In this document: positions 38,036 through 47,067 of the stretch, piece after piece
Layout of the letters: every line of letters starts with the position of its first letter
Position numbering within the stretch: the stretch's first letter is position 1
Origin: Pararhizobium sp. A13
Lineage (GTDB): Bacteria > Pseudomonadota > Alphaproteobacteria > Rhizobiales > Rhizobiaceae
Reading direction: 5' to 3'
DNA length: 64,000 nt
NCBI RefSeq assembly: GCF_040126305.1
Contig: NZ_CP149511.1
Span: forward strand, 558,001 to 622,000
Notes under the pieces: generated by a model
Told to the model about the DNA's origin: nothing
What the model saw: only the letters and a program-made list of their open reading frames with translations
Databases searched by the model: none
Translations under genes and position numbers: made by a program

Positions 38036-40210
38036 ATGGAGAGGCGGCTCACCGCGATACTTGATGCCGATGTGGTCGGCTATAGCCGCCTCATGGGAGA
38101 GGATGAGGGCGGCACGCTGGCCCGACTGAAGGCCTGCCGCCGCGAGTTGGTCGATCCCGCCATAGAAGAGTTCCACGGCCGGATCATCAAGCTCATGGGT
38201 GATGGTGCGCTGGTTGAGTTCGCGAGCGTTGTTGACGCAATCCAGTGTGCCGCCGTGATCCAGCGGAAAATGGCCAGCCGCGATCAGGGCGTATCCGAGA
38301 CACAGCGGATTCAGTTTCGCATCGGCGTCAATCTCGGTGACATCATTGTCGAAGGCGATGACATTTACGGCGACGGCGTCAACATAGCCGCCCGCCTGCA
38401 GGGGCTGGCCCAGCCAGGCGGCATCTGCATATCCGGCACAGCGTTCGATCACGCGGTGCACAAGGCCGATGTCGGCTTCTCAGTTCTCGGTGAGCAGCAT
38501 CTGAAGAACATTGCCGACCCGGTTCGCGTCTATCGCATTCTGCTCGACCCCTCGCAGGCAGGAAAGGTCGTTGCCGCAACGCGCCTTCCCGGCCGACGGG
38601 CTATGATCCTGGCAACGGTCGCAGCGCTGCTGATCACGGCCGCCGCAATTGTCTTCGCAACGCAAGGGCCGTTTGCGCCGCAACGGCTATCCGTCGCGGT
38701 GTTGCCGTTCGTCAATTTGAGTGGCGACCCCGGCCAGGACTATTTCACCGATGGCATTACCGATAACCTGATCACCGATCTCGCCAAGCTTTCGGACCTT
38801 GACGTCATCGCCCGCAATTCGGTGTTCGCCTACAAAGGCAAGGCCCGCGTTCCGGCCGACATCGGCCGCGATCTCGGTGTCCGCTTTGTCATCGAGGGCA
38901 GCGCGCAGCGGACCGGCGATCAAATCCGCGTCAATGCGCAGCTCATCGATGCCGCAAGCGGCGACCATCTGTGGGCGAACCGATTTGACCGCGCCGCGGG
39001 AGGTGTATTCACGTTACAGGACCAAATGAGCCGGCAGATCGCCGAAGCGCTCGGCCTGGAGCTCACTCAGTCCGACACTGAGCGGATTGCCCGTCCGCCG
39101 ACTGCGAATCTCGAAGCATACGACTACTACCTGCGGGCCGAGCAGGCGGCGCGCACCGGCCGGCGGTCCCGGATGCTTGAGGCACTGGCGCTCTTTGATA
39201 AGGCCGAGGCGCTCGACCCCAGTTTTGCAGATGCCTTCGCAGCCGACGCTCGGGCCACGGCTTATGTCTGGCGAAGCGCCTACGACGACGTGCTACAAAG
39301 CGCATTGGCGCGAAAAAGGGCCTACGACAAGGCGAGCCGCGCCCTGGCGCTTGATCCCGACCTGTCATCGCCTTACGCCGTTCTCGCCGTCATGCAGGTC
39401 GTGGACCGCCGCTACGAGCAGGCGATCGCTACGGCGCAGCAGGCCGTGTCGCTTGGGTCCGCCGATGCCGAAGCGCAAATGGCCGTTGCCTACGTTCAAT
39501 TGTTTTCCGGTAACCATGCCGAAGCCGCAGCGGCCGTCGAGACGGCGCTGAGATACGATCCGAACCTCTCCGCCGTCGATCGGCTCACGGCAGGTCTGGT
39601 CTTTTTTCTGCTGCGCGAAAACGCGAAGTCCATCGACAATTTCGAACGCGCTCGCGATGGTTCGCCGGGCAACGGCGATTTCGCTACGCCGCTTGCTCTG
39701 GCCTATGTCCGGGCCGGTCGTCTTGATGACGCCCGCGCGGTTGTCGCCGATGGTCTGCGCCTTTTCCCCCGAAGCGATTGCCTGGCGGGCTGGCGGCTCA
39801 GCCTTGGCCATTTCCGCAACGAGCGGGATCTCGCCTCCATCCTCGATGCCCTGCGCGAGGCCGGCCTGCCCGAATGGCCGTTCGGCTTCAAGGGAGACGA
39901 GCGTAATCGGCTGCACGGTGACGAGATCGCAAGCATCGTCGTTGGCAAACTCCTGCGGGGAAAGACCGAGCCCTCGGGAAGCCCGGCACTCATGCAGATC
40001 GAACCGGACGGCAAGGCGGCATTCCGCTCGATGACGCAGATGATGACCGAGAGGGTCTTCGTCGACAGGGACATGCTCTGCGAGCAAAGTGAAAATGCAT
40101 TCGGTCAGGCCGATTGCGGTCCGGTCTATAGGCGAACGAAGCCGTCCGGCGAAACCGGCTACACCTACGCCAACTCCAGCAAGGTCTTTCACTTCTCGCC
40201 GGCGAAATAG
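38036..40210 (+). CDS. Class III adenylate/guanylate cyclase with TolB-like and TPR domains
   Basis: 724 residues. Cyclase domain at about 1-165: RRLTAILDADVVGYSRLMGE (first metal Asp), IIKLMGDGALVEFASVVDAI (second metal Asp region) and YGDGVNIAARLQGLAQPGGI. One membrane helix MILATVAALLITAAAIVFAT at about 185-205. A FlgO/TolB-like segment follows (SVAVLPFVNLSGDPGQDYFT, then ADIGRDLGVRFVIEGSAQ), then TPR repeats (about 360-560). Such proteins are expanded in Rhizobiales and make cAMP in response to unknown inputs. ATG at 38036 is preferred to GTG 38024. Stands alone, without an operon partner. Confidence 0.9.
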   Translation: MERRLTAILDADVVGYSRLMGEDEGGTLARLKACRRELVDPAIEEFHGRIIKLMGDGALVEFASVVDAIQCAAVIQRKMASRDQGVSETQRIQFRIGVNLGDIIVEGDDIYGDGVNIAARLQGLAQPGGICISGTAFDHAVHKADVGFSVLGEQHLKNIADPVRVYRILLDPSQAGKVVAATRLPGRRAMILATVAALLITAAAIVFATQGPFAPQRLSVAVLPFVNLSGDPGQDYFTDGITDNLITDLAKLSDLDVIARNSVFAYKGKARVPADIGRDLGVRFVIEGSAQRTGDQIRVNAQLIDAASGDHLWANRFDRAAGGVFTLQDQMSRQIAEALGLELTQSDTERIARPPTANLEAYDYYLRAEQAARTGRRSRMLEALALFDKAEALDPSFADAFAADARATAYVWRSAYDDVLQSALARKRAYDKASRALALDPDLSSPYAVLAVMQVVDRRYEQAIATAQQAVSLGSADAEAQMAVAYVQLFSGNHAEAAAAVETALRYDPNLSAVDRLTAGLVFFLLRENAKSIDNFERARDGSPGNGDFATPLALAYVRAGRLDDARAVVADGLRLFPRSDCLAGWRLSLGHFRNERDLASILDALREAGLPEWPFGFKGDERNRLHGDEIASIVVGKLLRGKTEPSGSPALMQIEPDGKAAFRSMTQMMTERVFVDRDMLCEQSENAFGQADCGPVYRRTKPSGETGYTYANSSKVFHFSPAK

Positions 40211-40227
40211 ACGCGATCCAGTCGAGG

Positions 40228-40740
40228 TTAGTGATACTGATCCAGTTCGAGAACGGCTGCGACCTTTGGCCAGTTGCCGTCGGCCTTCGGTACTTCCGCG
40301 GCCGCGTGGGTGGCGAACCACTCCGCAGCGTCCTTGGCGTAGATCAGGTAGAGCTTGCCGTCGATGATCTTGAAGGCTTCCGGATCGATATTGATCGTGA
40401 CCGACCCGAACGCAACCTCGCCCGCACAGTAGCCGCCGTATTGAGGCGCATATTTGGTTGGCTCGCTGATGAACATTTCGCGGTGTTTCGCATTGGCGAA
40501 ATGCCACGGCGTTCCCAGCCATTCGTAGGAGAATGTCTCGGAGCCCTTCACCGGCTTGCCTTCGGTGAAGTAGGCGACCGCGTCGTATCCCATGATCGCC
40601 ACGCCGCCGAAGTAGCCCGTGTTCACCGAGTCGTCGGCGAAAGCCGATGGTCCGCCGGCGGCCGCTGCGCCGACCAGGACGAACAGCGCCACAGAACCTC
40701 GAATGCCTCGCGCGAAACCGCTTTTGGTCATTGCATCCAT
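40228..40740 (-). CDS. Secreted YHS-domain protein
   Basis: 170 residues with a signal peptide ending AFA-DD (about residue 36). The YHS region reads YFGGVAIMGYDAVAYFTEGK, then WLGTPWHFANAKHREMFISE and YAPQYGGYCAGEVAFG; this short module is thought to bind metal, with Cys and His available. ATG at 40740 has GCAGGAGGCACA before it. It is 13 bp after the ankyrin gene on the same strand, probably co-transcribed and both secreted. Function unknown; similar pairs occur in many alphaproteobacteria. Confidence 0.85.
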   Translation of the reverse strand: MDAMTKSGFARGIRGSVALFVLVGAAAAGGPSAFADDSVNTGYFGGVAIMGYDAVAYFTEGKPVKGSETFSYEWLGTPWHFANAKHREMFISEPTKYAPQYGGYCAGEVAFGSVTINIDPEAFKIIDGKLYLIYAKDAAEWFATHAAAEVPKADGNWPKVAAVLELDQYH

Positions 40741-40753
40741 TTGTGCCTCCTGC

Positions 40754-41347
40754 TCAATCGTGGATTTCCATGCACTTCGCGTAATCTTGCTCGCCGAGGA
40801 AGCTGGCCGGAGGGCAGGTCGCGCCATGCCGCTTGAACAGCCGGACGATGTCCGTGTTGCCCTTCCAGAATGCGCGGGTGATCGGCGTGTAGCCGTGAAC
40901 CTCTGCATGGCCGACATCGGCTCCCTCAGCGAGCAGAAACGTGGCGAGAGCGACGTGGTTTTCCTCCCCGGCAACCATCAGCGGCGTGACACCCGCTTTA
41001 TTGGCTGCGTCGTCGAGCGTCGCCCCGCGGCCAATAAGCAGCTTGCTGATCGGCAAGCTGCCGGAATAGGCCGCGGCATGAAGCGGCGTAAAGCCGCCCG
41101 AGTTGCGCGCCATAACGTCGGCACCTTTGCCGATCAGCAATTCGGCTATGGCGACTTGGTTTGCGAGAGCGGCGTTTATGAGGGGCGTTGCTTGGTCGCG
41201 TGTCCGGCTGTCCACAGCTGCACCCGCGGCCAGAGCCTGCTCGACGGCGGCGGTTTCTCCAGCTGCGACGGCGTCGAACAAGGGATCACCCGCGGCCGCC
41301 ATTGTCGCCGCGAAAATCAATGCTACCGATGCCAGCAACCCGCGCAT
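40754..41347 (-). CDS. Secreted ankyrin-repeat protein
   Basis: 197 residues. Signal peptide MRGLLASVALIFAATMAAAG, then about five ankyrin repeats of 33 residues, e.g. TPLINAALANQVAIAELLIG, TPLHAAAYSGSLPISKLLIG, TPLMVAGEENHVALATFLLA and TPITRAFWKGNTDIVRLFKR. A C-terminal tail holds two Cys that could form a disulfide in the periplasm. Ankyrin repeats bind proteins; the partner may be the YHS protein that follows. Start at 41347 is set by the signal peptide. Confidence 0.87.
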   Translation of the reverse strand: MRGLLASVALIFAATMAAAGDPLFDAVAAGETAAVEQALAAGAAVDSRTRDQATPLINAALANQVAIAELLIGKGADVMARNSGGFTPLHAAAYSGSLPISKLLIGRGATLDDAANKAGVTPLMVAGEENHVALATFLLAEGADVGHAEVHGYTPITRAFWKGNTDIVRLFKRHGATCPPASFLGEQDYAKCMEIHD

Positions 41348-41490
41348 GACCGGACCTTCGAGGTTGCTTAAAAATAACATGGGCCCCGGATTTTGGCTAG
41401 GCAGCGTCTCAGGGGATGCTGCACCGACGACAGGCTGCGGAGTGTCGCGCAAATTCAGGGGCGGCCTCATAAACGTGATCGACCCATCTA

Positions 41491-41564
41491 TTGACTTGGA
41501 CAGACTTTCGATTTACGACTGACGAAAATCAAAATTCGTCAGTCGTAAATCGAAAGTCTGTCCA
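41491..41564. promoter_or_regulatory. TetR-gene promoter overlapped by a perfect 30-bp inverted repeat
   Basis: Bases 41497-41526 and 41535-41564 are exact reverse complements, 30 bp each, around an 8-base centre (AATCAAAA). The arms include TTTACGACTGACGAA and its complement. TTGACT (41491-41496) and TACGAC (41514-41519) at 17-bp spacing fit a sigma-70 promoter, placing the -10 inside the left arm. The right arm ends one base before the TetR ATG. The pattern suits a TetR operator giving self-repression; transcription starting near the centre would leave only one arm in the mRNA. Confidence 0.65.
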
Positions 41565-41565
41565 G

Positions 41566-42168
41566 ATGGATGATATTGCCGACACCCTCGAAGCCACGCG
41601 GCAGGAAAACATCACCCGAATCCTCGATTCGGCGGAGCGGCTTTTCCGGCACTATGGGTACTCCAAGACCACCGTCGCCGATGTCGCGCGTGATCTTGGC
41701 ATGTCGCCGGCCAACATCTACCGTTTCTTTGCCTCGAAAACTGAAATTCACCAGGCGGTCTGCGGCCGCATGCTCGCGGGCAGTTACCAGCAGGCCCTTG
41801 AAATCTCCCGTCTGCCGATCAGTGCCGCCGACCGTTTGCGCCGGTACCTCTATACGCAGCATCAGCTTGTTCTGACGGCCATGCTCGACCAGGAGAAGGT
41901 GCATGAAATGGTCGTCGTTGCCATCGAGCGCGACTGGCATGTCATCGAGAAGCATATCGACCGGATACAGGAACTCGTCGAAGAGATTATCCGGCAGGGC
42001 ATTCAGGCTGGCGAATTTGCCGAGCAGGACGCTGCTGCCGCGTCTCGCTGCTTCGGGGCGGCGACGGTCAACCTGTGCCACCCGCAGATGGCGGCGCAAT
42101 GCCTCAGCAAGCAGAACCGGGCAACGCCGGAAGAGCTCGTCGAATTTGCCATCAAAGCCTTGAGATAA
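41566..42168 (+). CDS. TetR/AcrR-family regulator of the RND pump
   Basis: 200 residues. HTH: ENITRILDSAERLFRHYGYS and KTTVADVARDLGMSPANIYR with FFASKTEI (about residues 12-60), then a helical ligand domain ending EELVEFAIKALR. The start at 41566 is taken because the HTH follows at the usual distance; upstream codons lie in the inverted repeat. No purine-rich ribosome site is visible, so translation may be weak. It lies 53 bp before the RND adaptor gene on the same strand and very likely represses all three genes until a toxic compound binds. Confidence 0.9.
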   Translation: MDDIADTLEATRQENITRILDSAERLFRHYGYSKTTVADVARDLGMSPANIYRFFASKTEIHQAVCGRMLAGSYQQALEISRLPISAADRLRRYLYTQHQLVLTAMLDQEKVHEMVVVAIERDWHVIEKHIDRIQELVEEIIRQGIQAGEFAEQDAAAASRCFGAATVNLCHPQMAAQCLSKQNRATPEELVEFAIKALR

Positions 42169-42221
42169 ACGGAAGCCCTGGCGGCGCCGTTTGAAATTGT
42201 TTGTTTTTCAGGATTACGAAA

Positions 42222-43361
42222 ATGTCGTCGATCAGTCATAGCTGTACCCGGATGTCGTCCTTCACTTTTCTGGCTGCCGCGCTCCTTGCACTCGCCGCCT
42301 GCTCGGAGGAGAAGGCCGAGACCAGGGAGATCCTCCGCCCGGTCAAGGTGGTTGAGATCGCGCAGGCGAACGACACCCGGACGCTCGACTACTCGGGGTC
42401 GGTGCGCGCCCGCGTCGAAATGAACCTCGGCTTCCGTATCAGTGGCAAGATCAGCGGGCGCCTCGTCGATATCGGCGAGAAGGTCAAGTCCGGCGATTTG
42501 CTCGCCCGCATCGACCCCGCCGACTACGAGCTTGCCGTGCAAAGCGCGCGGGCAAGCCTCGATGCGGCCGAACGGCAGGTCGAGACCGCGGAGCTGGCCC
42601 GCAACCGCGCCGAACAGCTCTTTGTCAAGAACGTCTCGCCGAAATCGCAACTCGAACAGGCTCAGCTTAGCTATGACCAGGCGGTCGCCACCCGCGACAC
42701 AGCCCGCTCGGCACTCGACCAGGCGAAGAATCAGGTCAGCTACACCGATCTGAAATCCGACCAGAACGGCATCGTCACCGCCATCAATGCCGATGTCGGC
42801 CAGGTCGTGGGTTCGGGGACGCCGGTCGTGACGGTTGCGGTCGACGGTGAAAAGGAAGTTCTGGTGGCAGTGCCGGAATCGGACATCGCCCAGTTCAAGC
42901 CGGGAAAGATCGTGGCGGCCAAATTCTGGTCCGATGCCGCCTTGACACTGCGGGGCAGGGTTCGCGAAGTCGCAGGCAGCGCCGATCAGCAGTCGCGCAC
43001 CTTTGCCGTCCGCATCAGCCTGCCGAACGACCCCAAGGTCCTGCTCGGCATGACCGCCAATATCGAGGCCTCCGCCGACAGCGCACGCCAGCTTGTCTCC
43101 ATTCCGTTGAGCGCTCTGACAAAGAAGGATGATCAGCCGATCGTCTGGACGGTCGACCGCGCTGCTGCGACCGTGCATTCCCGCCCGGTCAAGATCGCCG
43201 ATTTCGTCGGCGACGGCGTGCGCATCGCCGAAGGGTTGAAGCCCGGCGATGTCGTCGTTTCCGCAGGAACGCAGTTCATGACGGAGGGACTGAAGGTGAA
43301 ACTGGATGGCGCAGCAGGGCAGCAATCGGCCTTGGCCGACACTGCCACTCTGACGCGCTGA
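42222..43361 (+). CDS. RND efflux periplasmic adaptor lipoprotein
   Basis: 379 residues, membrane-fusion protein. Lipoprotein signal FTFLAAALLALAAC with lipobox Cys at about residue 27. Lipoyl halves (FRISGKISGRLVDIGEKVKS and DLKSDQNGIVTAINADVGQV), a coiled-coil hairpin (AARASLDAAERQVETAELAR-type, about 105-175) and a beta-barrel domain. ATG at 42222 follows CAGGATTACGAAA; the TTG at 42201 is in frame but has no site. It bridges the inner-membrane pump encoded next to an outer-membrane TolC-type channel that must come from elsewhere. Confidence 0.92.
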   Translation: MSSISHSCTRMSSFTFLAAALLALAACSEEKAETREILRPVKVVEIAQANDTRTLDYSGSVRARVEMNLGFRISGKISGRLVDIGEKVKSGDLLARIDPADYELAVQSARASLDAAERQVETAELARNRAEQLFVKNVSPKSQLEQAQLSYDQAVATRDTARSALDQAKNQVSYTDLKSDQNGIVTAINADVGQVVGSGTPVVTVAVDGEKEVLVAVPESDIAQFKPGKIVAAKFWSDAALTLRGRVREVAGSADQQSRTFAVRISLPNDPKVLLGMTANIEASADSARQLVSIPLSALTKKDDQPIVWTVDRAAATVHSRPVKIADFVGDGVRIAEGLKPGDVVVSAGTQFMTEGLKVKLDGAAGQQSALADTATLTR

Positions 43362-43392
43362 TCCTGGTTTGATCGAGAACGGAACGAAGCCG

Positions 43393-46300
43393 ATGAACAC
43401 CTCCACCGATCAAAAGCAGTCCTTCAATCTCTCCCGCTGGGCGATCGAGCATCCGAGCATCGCGCGCTTCCTGTTCGGCCTGATCCTCATCACCGGCGTT
43501 TTGGGCCTGATGCGCATGGGCCAGAAGGAAGATCCGGATTTCACCTTCCGCGTCATGGTTGTGCAGGCGATCTGGCCGGGCGCCTCAATTGAGGAGATGG
43601 AAGACCAGGTCGTCAACAAGATCGAGCGCAAGCTGCAGGAAACGCCACATCTCGATTTCGTCCGCTCATACACCCGCCCTGGCAGTGCCATCATCACGCT
43701 GCAGGTCGAGGGCGACACCAACGCCGCGCAGGTTGCAGACGCGTTCTACCAGGTTCGCAAGAAGGTCGGGGATATCGAAAACGAGCTGCCGCAGGGCCTG
43801 CTCGGTCCCTATTTCAACGATGAGTTTGGCGATACCTTCATCACGCTGCACTCACTGAGCGGTGACGGCTACAGCTACCCCGAGCTGAAGAAGTTCGCCA
43901 TCCAGGCGCGTGACATGCTGCTAACGACGCCCGGCGTCGAAAAGGCCGTCATCATCGGCGATCAGCCGGAGAAGGTCTATATTGACATCTCCTCCAAGGT
44001 TCTCGCCACGCATGGCCTGACGCTGACTGATGTCCAGAATGCCATCAAGGGCCAGAACAATGTCGATCCAGCGGGCTCCGTCGATACCGGCAGCCGCTCC
44101 GTGCGCATCGCTGTCGATGGCGGCGTGACCAAGCCAGCGGATATCCGCGAGTTGCGACTGAGGGCCGGCGACCAGGTCACTCGTCTCGGCGATATCGCCG
44201 CCGTGTCGTCCGGGCTCGAAGATCCCTATCAGCGCAAATACCGCTTTAACGGCGAGGACAGCGTCCAGCTCGGCGTCGTCATGGCCAAGGGCTTCAAGGT
44301 GACAGACGTCGGTGCTGCCGTCGAGGAAACCTACAAGCGCTTCGGATCCGCGCTGCCCTATGGCGTCAAGGTCGACCAGATTGCCAACCAGCCGGAGGTC
44401 GTGACCGACGCGGTCAGCGAATTCATGCATGCTCTCGGCGAAGCGCTGGTGATCGTGCTCGTTGTCTCCTTCCTGTCGATCGGCTGGCGCTCCGGCCTGG
44501 TGATCGCCATTGCCATCCCGCTCGTGCTCGCCGCCACCTTTGCCATCATGTACGAACTCGGCATCGACCTTCAGCGCATTTCGCTCGGAGCCCTCATCAT
44601 CGCGCTCGGCCTGCTTGTCGATGACGCGATGATCGTGGTCGAGATGATGGAACGCAAACTCGAGGAGGGGCTGCACAAGGTCGATGCAGCGAGTTTCGCC
44701 TATTCCTCGACCGCCTTTCCGATGCTGACCGGCACTTTGATCACCACGGCCGGCTTCATCCCCGTCGGTTTCGCGGCCTCGACCGCCGGCGAATATGTGC
44801 GCTCGTTGTTCTACGTCGTCGGGATTGCGCTGGTCGTATCGTGGTTCGTGGCGGTCTATTTCACGCCCTGGCTTGGCTATATGATCCTCAAGCAGCGCCA
44901 TCATGCCGGGGAGCATCACGACGTTTTCGATACGCGCTTCTACCGCCGCCTGCGCGCCACTGTCGGGTGGGCCGTGCGCCACCGCGTCATCGTACTTTCG
45001 CTGACGCTGGTCACCTTCGCCACCAGCCTGTGGGCCTTCCAGTTCATTCCGAAAAACTTCTTCCCGCAGTCCTCAAGGCCTGAAATCCTCGTCGATCTCT
45101 GGTTGCCGGAAGGCACCAGCATCAGGGAAGTGGAGGCACAGGCCAAGGCGCTGGAAGCGAAGATGATGGACGACGAGGACAAGAAGTTCATCGCCACCTA
45201 TATCGGCGAAGGCGCGCCGCGCTTCTTCCTGCCGCTCGACCAACAGCTGCGCAATCCGAACTTCGCCCAGCTTCTCGTCATGGCCAACGATGAACCGGCC
45301 CGCGAGCGGCTGATCGTCAAGTTGCGGGGCATCCTTGCGCAGGACTTCCCGTCGATCCGCAGCAAGGTCGATCGCCTGTTCCTCGGTCCCCCAACCGGCT
45401 GGCCTGTCCAGATGCGCGTCATGGGGCCGGATCGTGCCGAGGTCCGCAGGATCGCCGACGAAGTGAAGGCGAAGTTTTCCGAAAACCCGCAGCTCGGCGC
45501 CATCCACGACGACTGGCTGGAGCCAGTTCCTGCCATGAAGCTGGTGATCGACCAGGATCGTGCCCGCGTTCTGGGTGTGACGTCGCAGCGCATTCGCCAG
45601 ATGCTGCAGGCATCGATGACCGGCGCGCCGATCGATGATTTCCGCGACGGCGAGGAAACCGTATCCATCGTCGCCCGAGAACCGGAAACAAGCCGTCACC
45701 TGCTGTCGGCGGTGGATTCGGTCTACATCCCGACGGATTTCGGCAGTTTCGTACCCCTGTCACAGGTCGCCAAGGTCGTCCCGGTTCTGGAACAGGGTAT
45801 CGAATGGCGCCGCAACCGCCTGCCGACGATTACGGTGCGCGGCACCTTGCCGGACGGCGTGCAGCCGAACGACGTGGCGATGAAGATGTATGCCGACCTG
45901 AAGCCACTGCGCGACGGACTTGCGCCGGGCTATACGGTCGAGATCCAGGGCGGTGCCGAAGATTCCGCCAAAAGCCAGCAGTCGATCGCCGACAAGGCGC
46001 CGGTCATGCTTGCCGTCATCGTCGTGCTCTTGATGATCCAGCTGCAGCATTTCGGCAAGGCGATGCTGGTCTTGGCGACCGGCCCGCTGGGCATTATCGG
46101 TGCGGCCGCGGCCCTCCTGATCAGCGGCGCGCCTTTCGGCTTCGTCGCCATCCTCGGCGTCATCGCTCTGCTCGGCATCATCATGCGCAACTCGATCATC
46201 CTCGTCGATCAGATCGACCAGGATATTGCTGCCGGCATGGAACGATCGGAAGCGATCATCGGTTCGGCCGTGCGCCGTTTCCGGCCGATCGTGCTGACGG

Positions 46301-46536
46301 CAATGACGGCTGTGCTGGCGCTGATCCCAATCTCGCGCGGCGTTTTCTGGGGCCCACTCGCCTTCGCCATGATGGGCGGCATCCTCGTCGCCACCGTGCT
46401 GACGATCCTCGTGCTTCCAGCCGGCTATGCCCTATTCTTCGGGAAAGAGCCAAAGAAAAGTGTTGCCGAACCCGAGCAAGTGAACGAGGAACCGGAGCCG
46501 GAAGCGATGTATCCGGCATCCTTGGCCGCCGAGTAA
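43393..46536 (+). CDS. RND multidrug efflux pump, inner-membrane subunit
   Basis: 1047 residues, AcrB-like. N-terminal helix IARFLFGLILITGVLGLMRM, porter domains and twelve membrane helices. In helix 4, LIIALGLLVDDAMIVVEMME supplies the two Asp of the proton relay, so this is the HAE-type drug pump and not a heavy-metal HME pump. GFIPVGFAASTAGEYVRSLF and VRRFRPIVLTAMTAVLALIP are further family blocks. ATG at 43393 lies 31 bp after the adaptor. Substrates are unknown. An Fe-S or TolC gene does not follow. Confidence 0.93.
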   Translation: MNTSTDQKQSFNLSRWAIEHPSIARFLFGLILITGVLGLMRMGQKEDPDFTFRVMVVQAIWPGASIEEMEDQVVNKIERKLQETPHLDFVRSYTRPGSAIITLQVEGDTNAAQVADAFYQVRKKVGDIENELPQGLLGPYFNDEFGDTFITLHSLSGDGYSYPELKKFAIQARDMLLTTPGVEKAVIIGDQPEKVYIDISSKVLATHGLTLTDVQNAIKGQNNVDPAGSVDTGSRSVRIAVDGGVTKPADIRELRLRAGDQVTRLGDIAAVSSGLEDPYQRKYRFNGEDSVQLGVVMAKGFKVTDVGAAVEETYKRFGSALPYGVKVDQIANQPEVVTDAVSEFMHALGEALVIVLVVSFLSIGWRSGLVIAIAIPLVLAATFAIMYELGIDLQRISLGALIIALGLLVDDAMIVVEMMERKLEEGLHKVDAASFAYSSTAFPMLTGTLITTAGFIPVGFAASTAGEYVRSLFYVVGIALVVSWFVAVYFTPWLGYMILKQRHHAGEHHDVFDTRFYRRLRATVGWAVRHRVIVLSLTLVTFATSLWAFQFIPKNFFPQSSRPEILVDLWLPEGTSIREVEAQAKALEAKMMDDEDKKFIATYIGEGAPRFFLPLDQQLRNPNFAQLLVMANDEPARERLIVKLRGILAQDFPSIRSKVDRLFLGPPTGWPVQMRVMGPDRAEVRRIADEVKAKFSENPQLGAIHDDWLEPVPAMKLVIDQDRARVLGVTSQRIRQMLQASMTGAPIDDFRDGEETVSIVAREPETSRHLLSAVDSVYIPTDFGSFVPLSQVAKVVPVLEQGIEWRRNRLPTITVRGTLPDGVQPNDVAMKMYADLKPLRDGLAPGYTVEIQGGAEDSAKSQQSIADKAPVMLAVIVVLLMIQLQHFGKAMLVLATGPLGIIGAAAALLISGAPFGFVAILGVIALLGIIMRNSIILVDQIDQDIAAGMERSEAIIGSAVRRFRPIVLTAMTAVLALIPISRGVFWGPLAFAMMGGILVATVLTILVLPAGYALFFGKEPKKSVAEPEQVNEEPEPEAMYPASLAAE

Positions 46537-46554
46537 CGCGCTGTGACCTGCAGA

Positions 46555-46594
46555 GAACACCGCTGAAAGTCGCTATTCGCTTTTAGCGGTGTTC
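46555..46594 (+). terminator. Hairpin terminator after the RND operon
   Basis: GAACACCGCTGAAAG (46555-46569) pairs with CTTTTAGCGGTGTTC (46580-46594) over 15 bp with one G-T pair. It lies 18 bp after the stop. There is no T-run, so it may act as an RNA-stabilising 3' end rather than a full terminator. Confidence 0.6.
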
Positions 46595-46691
46595 AATCGA
46601 TTTATGGTCCGGCGAGCCATCCGCTACGCGCATAGCGCATGGCTGCTCTGCAAAATTCTGCCTACGATTTAAGCGAGAATCATGTATAGTC

Positions 46692-46851
46692 AAATTATCG
46701 AAGCGATGCACCTCCTCCCGCAAAGCTGCGATTGCGAGTGTCCTTACTCCTCCTCCCAGAGGGCACTTGCGGAATGGCGACACTCCTCCTCCCAGTCGCC
46801 GTTCGGTTCTATTTGAAAGCCTGCCGCACCTCCTCCCGCGGCAGGCTTTTT
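46692..46851 (+). ncRNA. Tandem cuckoo/CcsR-type small RNA array, four anti-SD hairpins
   Basis: Four consecutive hairpins each expose CCTCCTCCC in the loop, at 46711-46719, 46749-46757, 46785-46793 and 46829-46837. Stems: 46697-46704 with 46725-46732 (one mismatch); 46734-46743 with 46761-46770 (10 bp, two G-T pairs); 46773-46781 with 46795-46803 (9 bp); 46819-46827 with 46838-46846 (9 bp perfect), the last followed by TTTTT. The stems differ in sequence while the loops agree, the signature of selected RNA structure. Known alphaproteobacterial relatives (CcsR of Rhodobacter, cuckoo RNAs) are stress-induced and often follow a DUF1127 gene; none is here. TATAGT at 46685-46690 may be the promoter -10. 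Confidence 0.85.
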
Positions 46852-47067
46852 CGTTTGTGGTCTTGGAAGACAAAAGCCGCCTGCCCTTGACTTGCCATGG
46901 CTCACAAGAGCGTCGTCAGCCGGAATGCAGGGAAACCCGCGCTCGACGAGATCGCGCCGTCGGCGCAATCAAATGGATCGCTTGCGTCCTCGCAAGCAGG
47001 CCTCCTTTCTCCCGTTACCCCGGAATTGGCAGCAAGTGCCACAAAGCGGCAAGTTCTCGAAGATTGC

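Noticed and set aside
43393..46536. Heavy-metal (CzcA-type) RND pump
   Set aside because: Helix 4 has the DD pair of drug pumps in the GLLVDDAMIVVE block and the adaptor lacks metal-binding extensions.
46692..46851. CRISPR-like array of short repeats
   Set aside because: The repeated part is only 9 bases, spacing is uneven (38, 36, 44), each copy sits in its own hairpin and there are no cas genes. The structure fits small RNAs.
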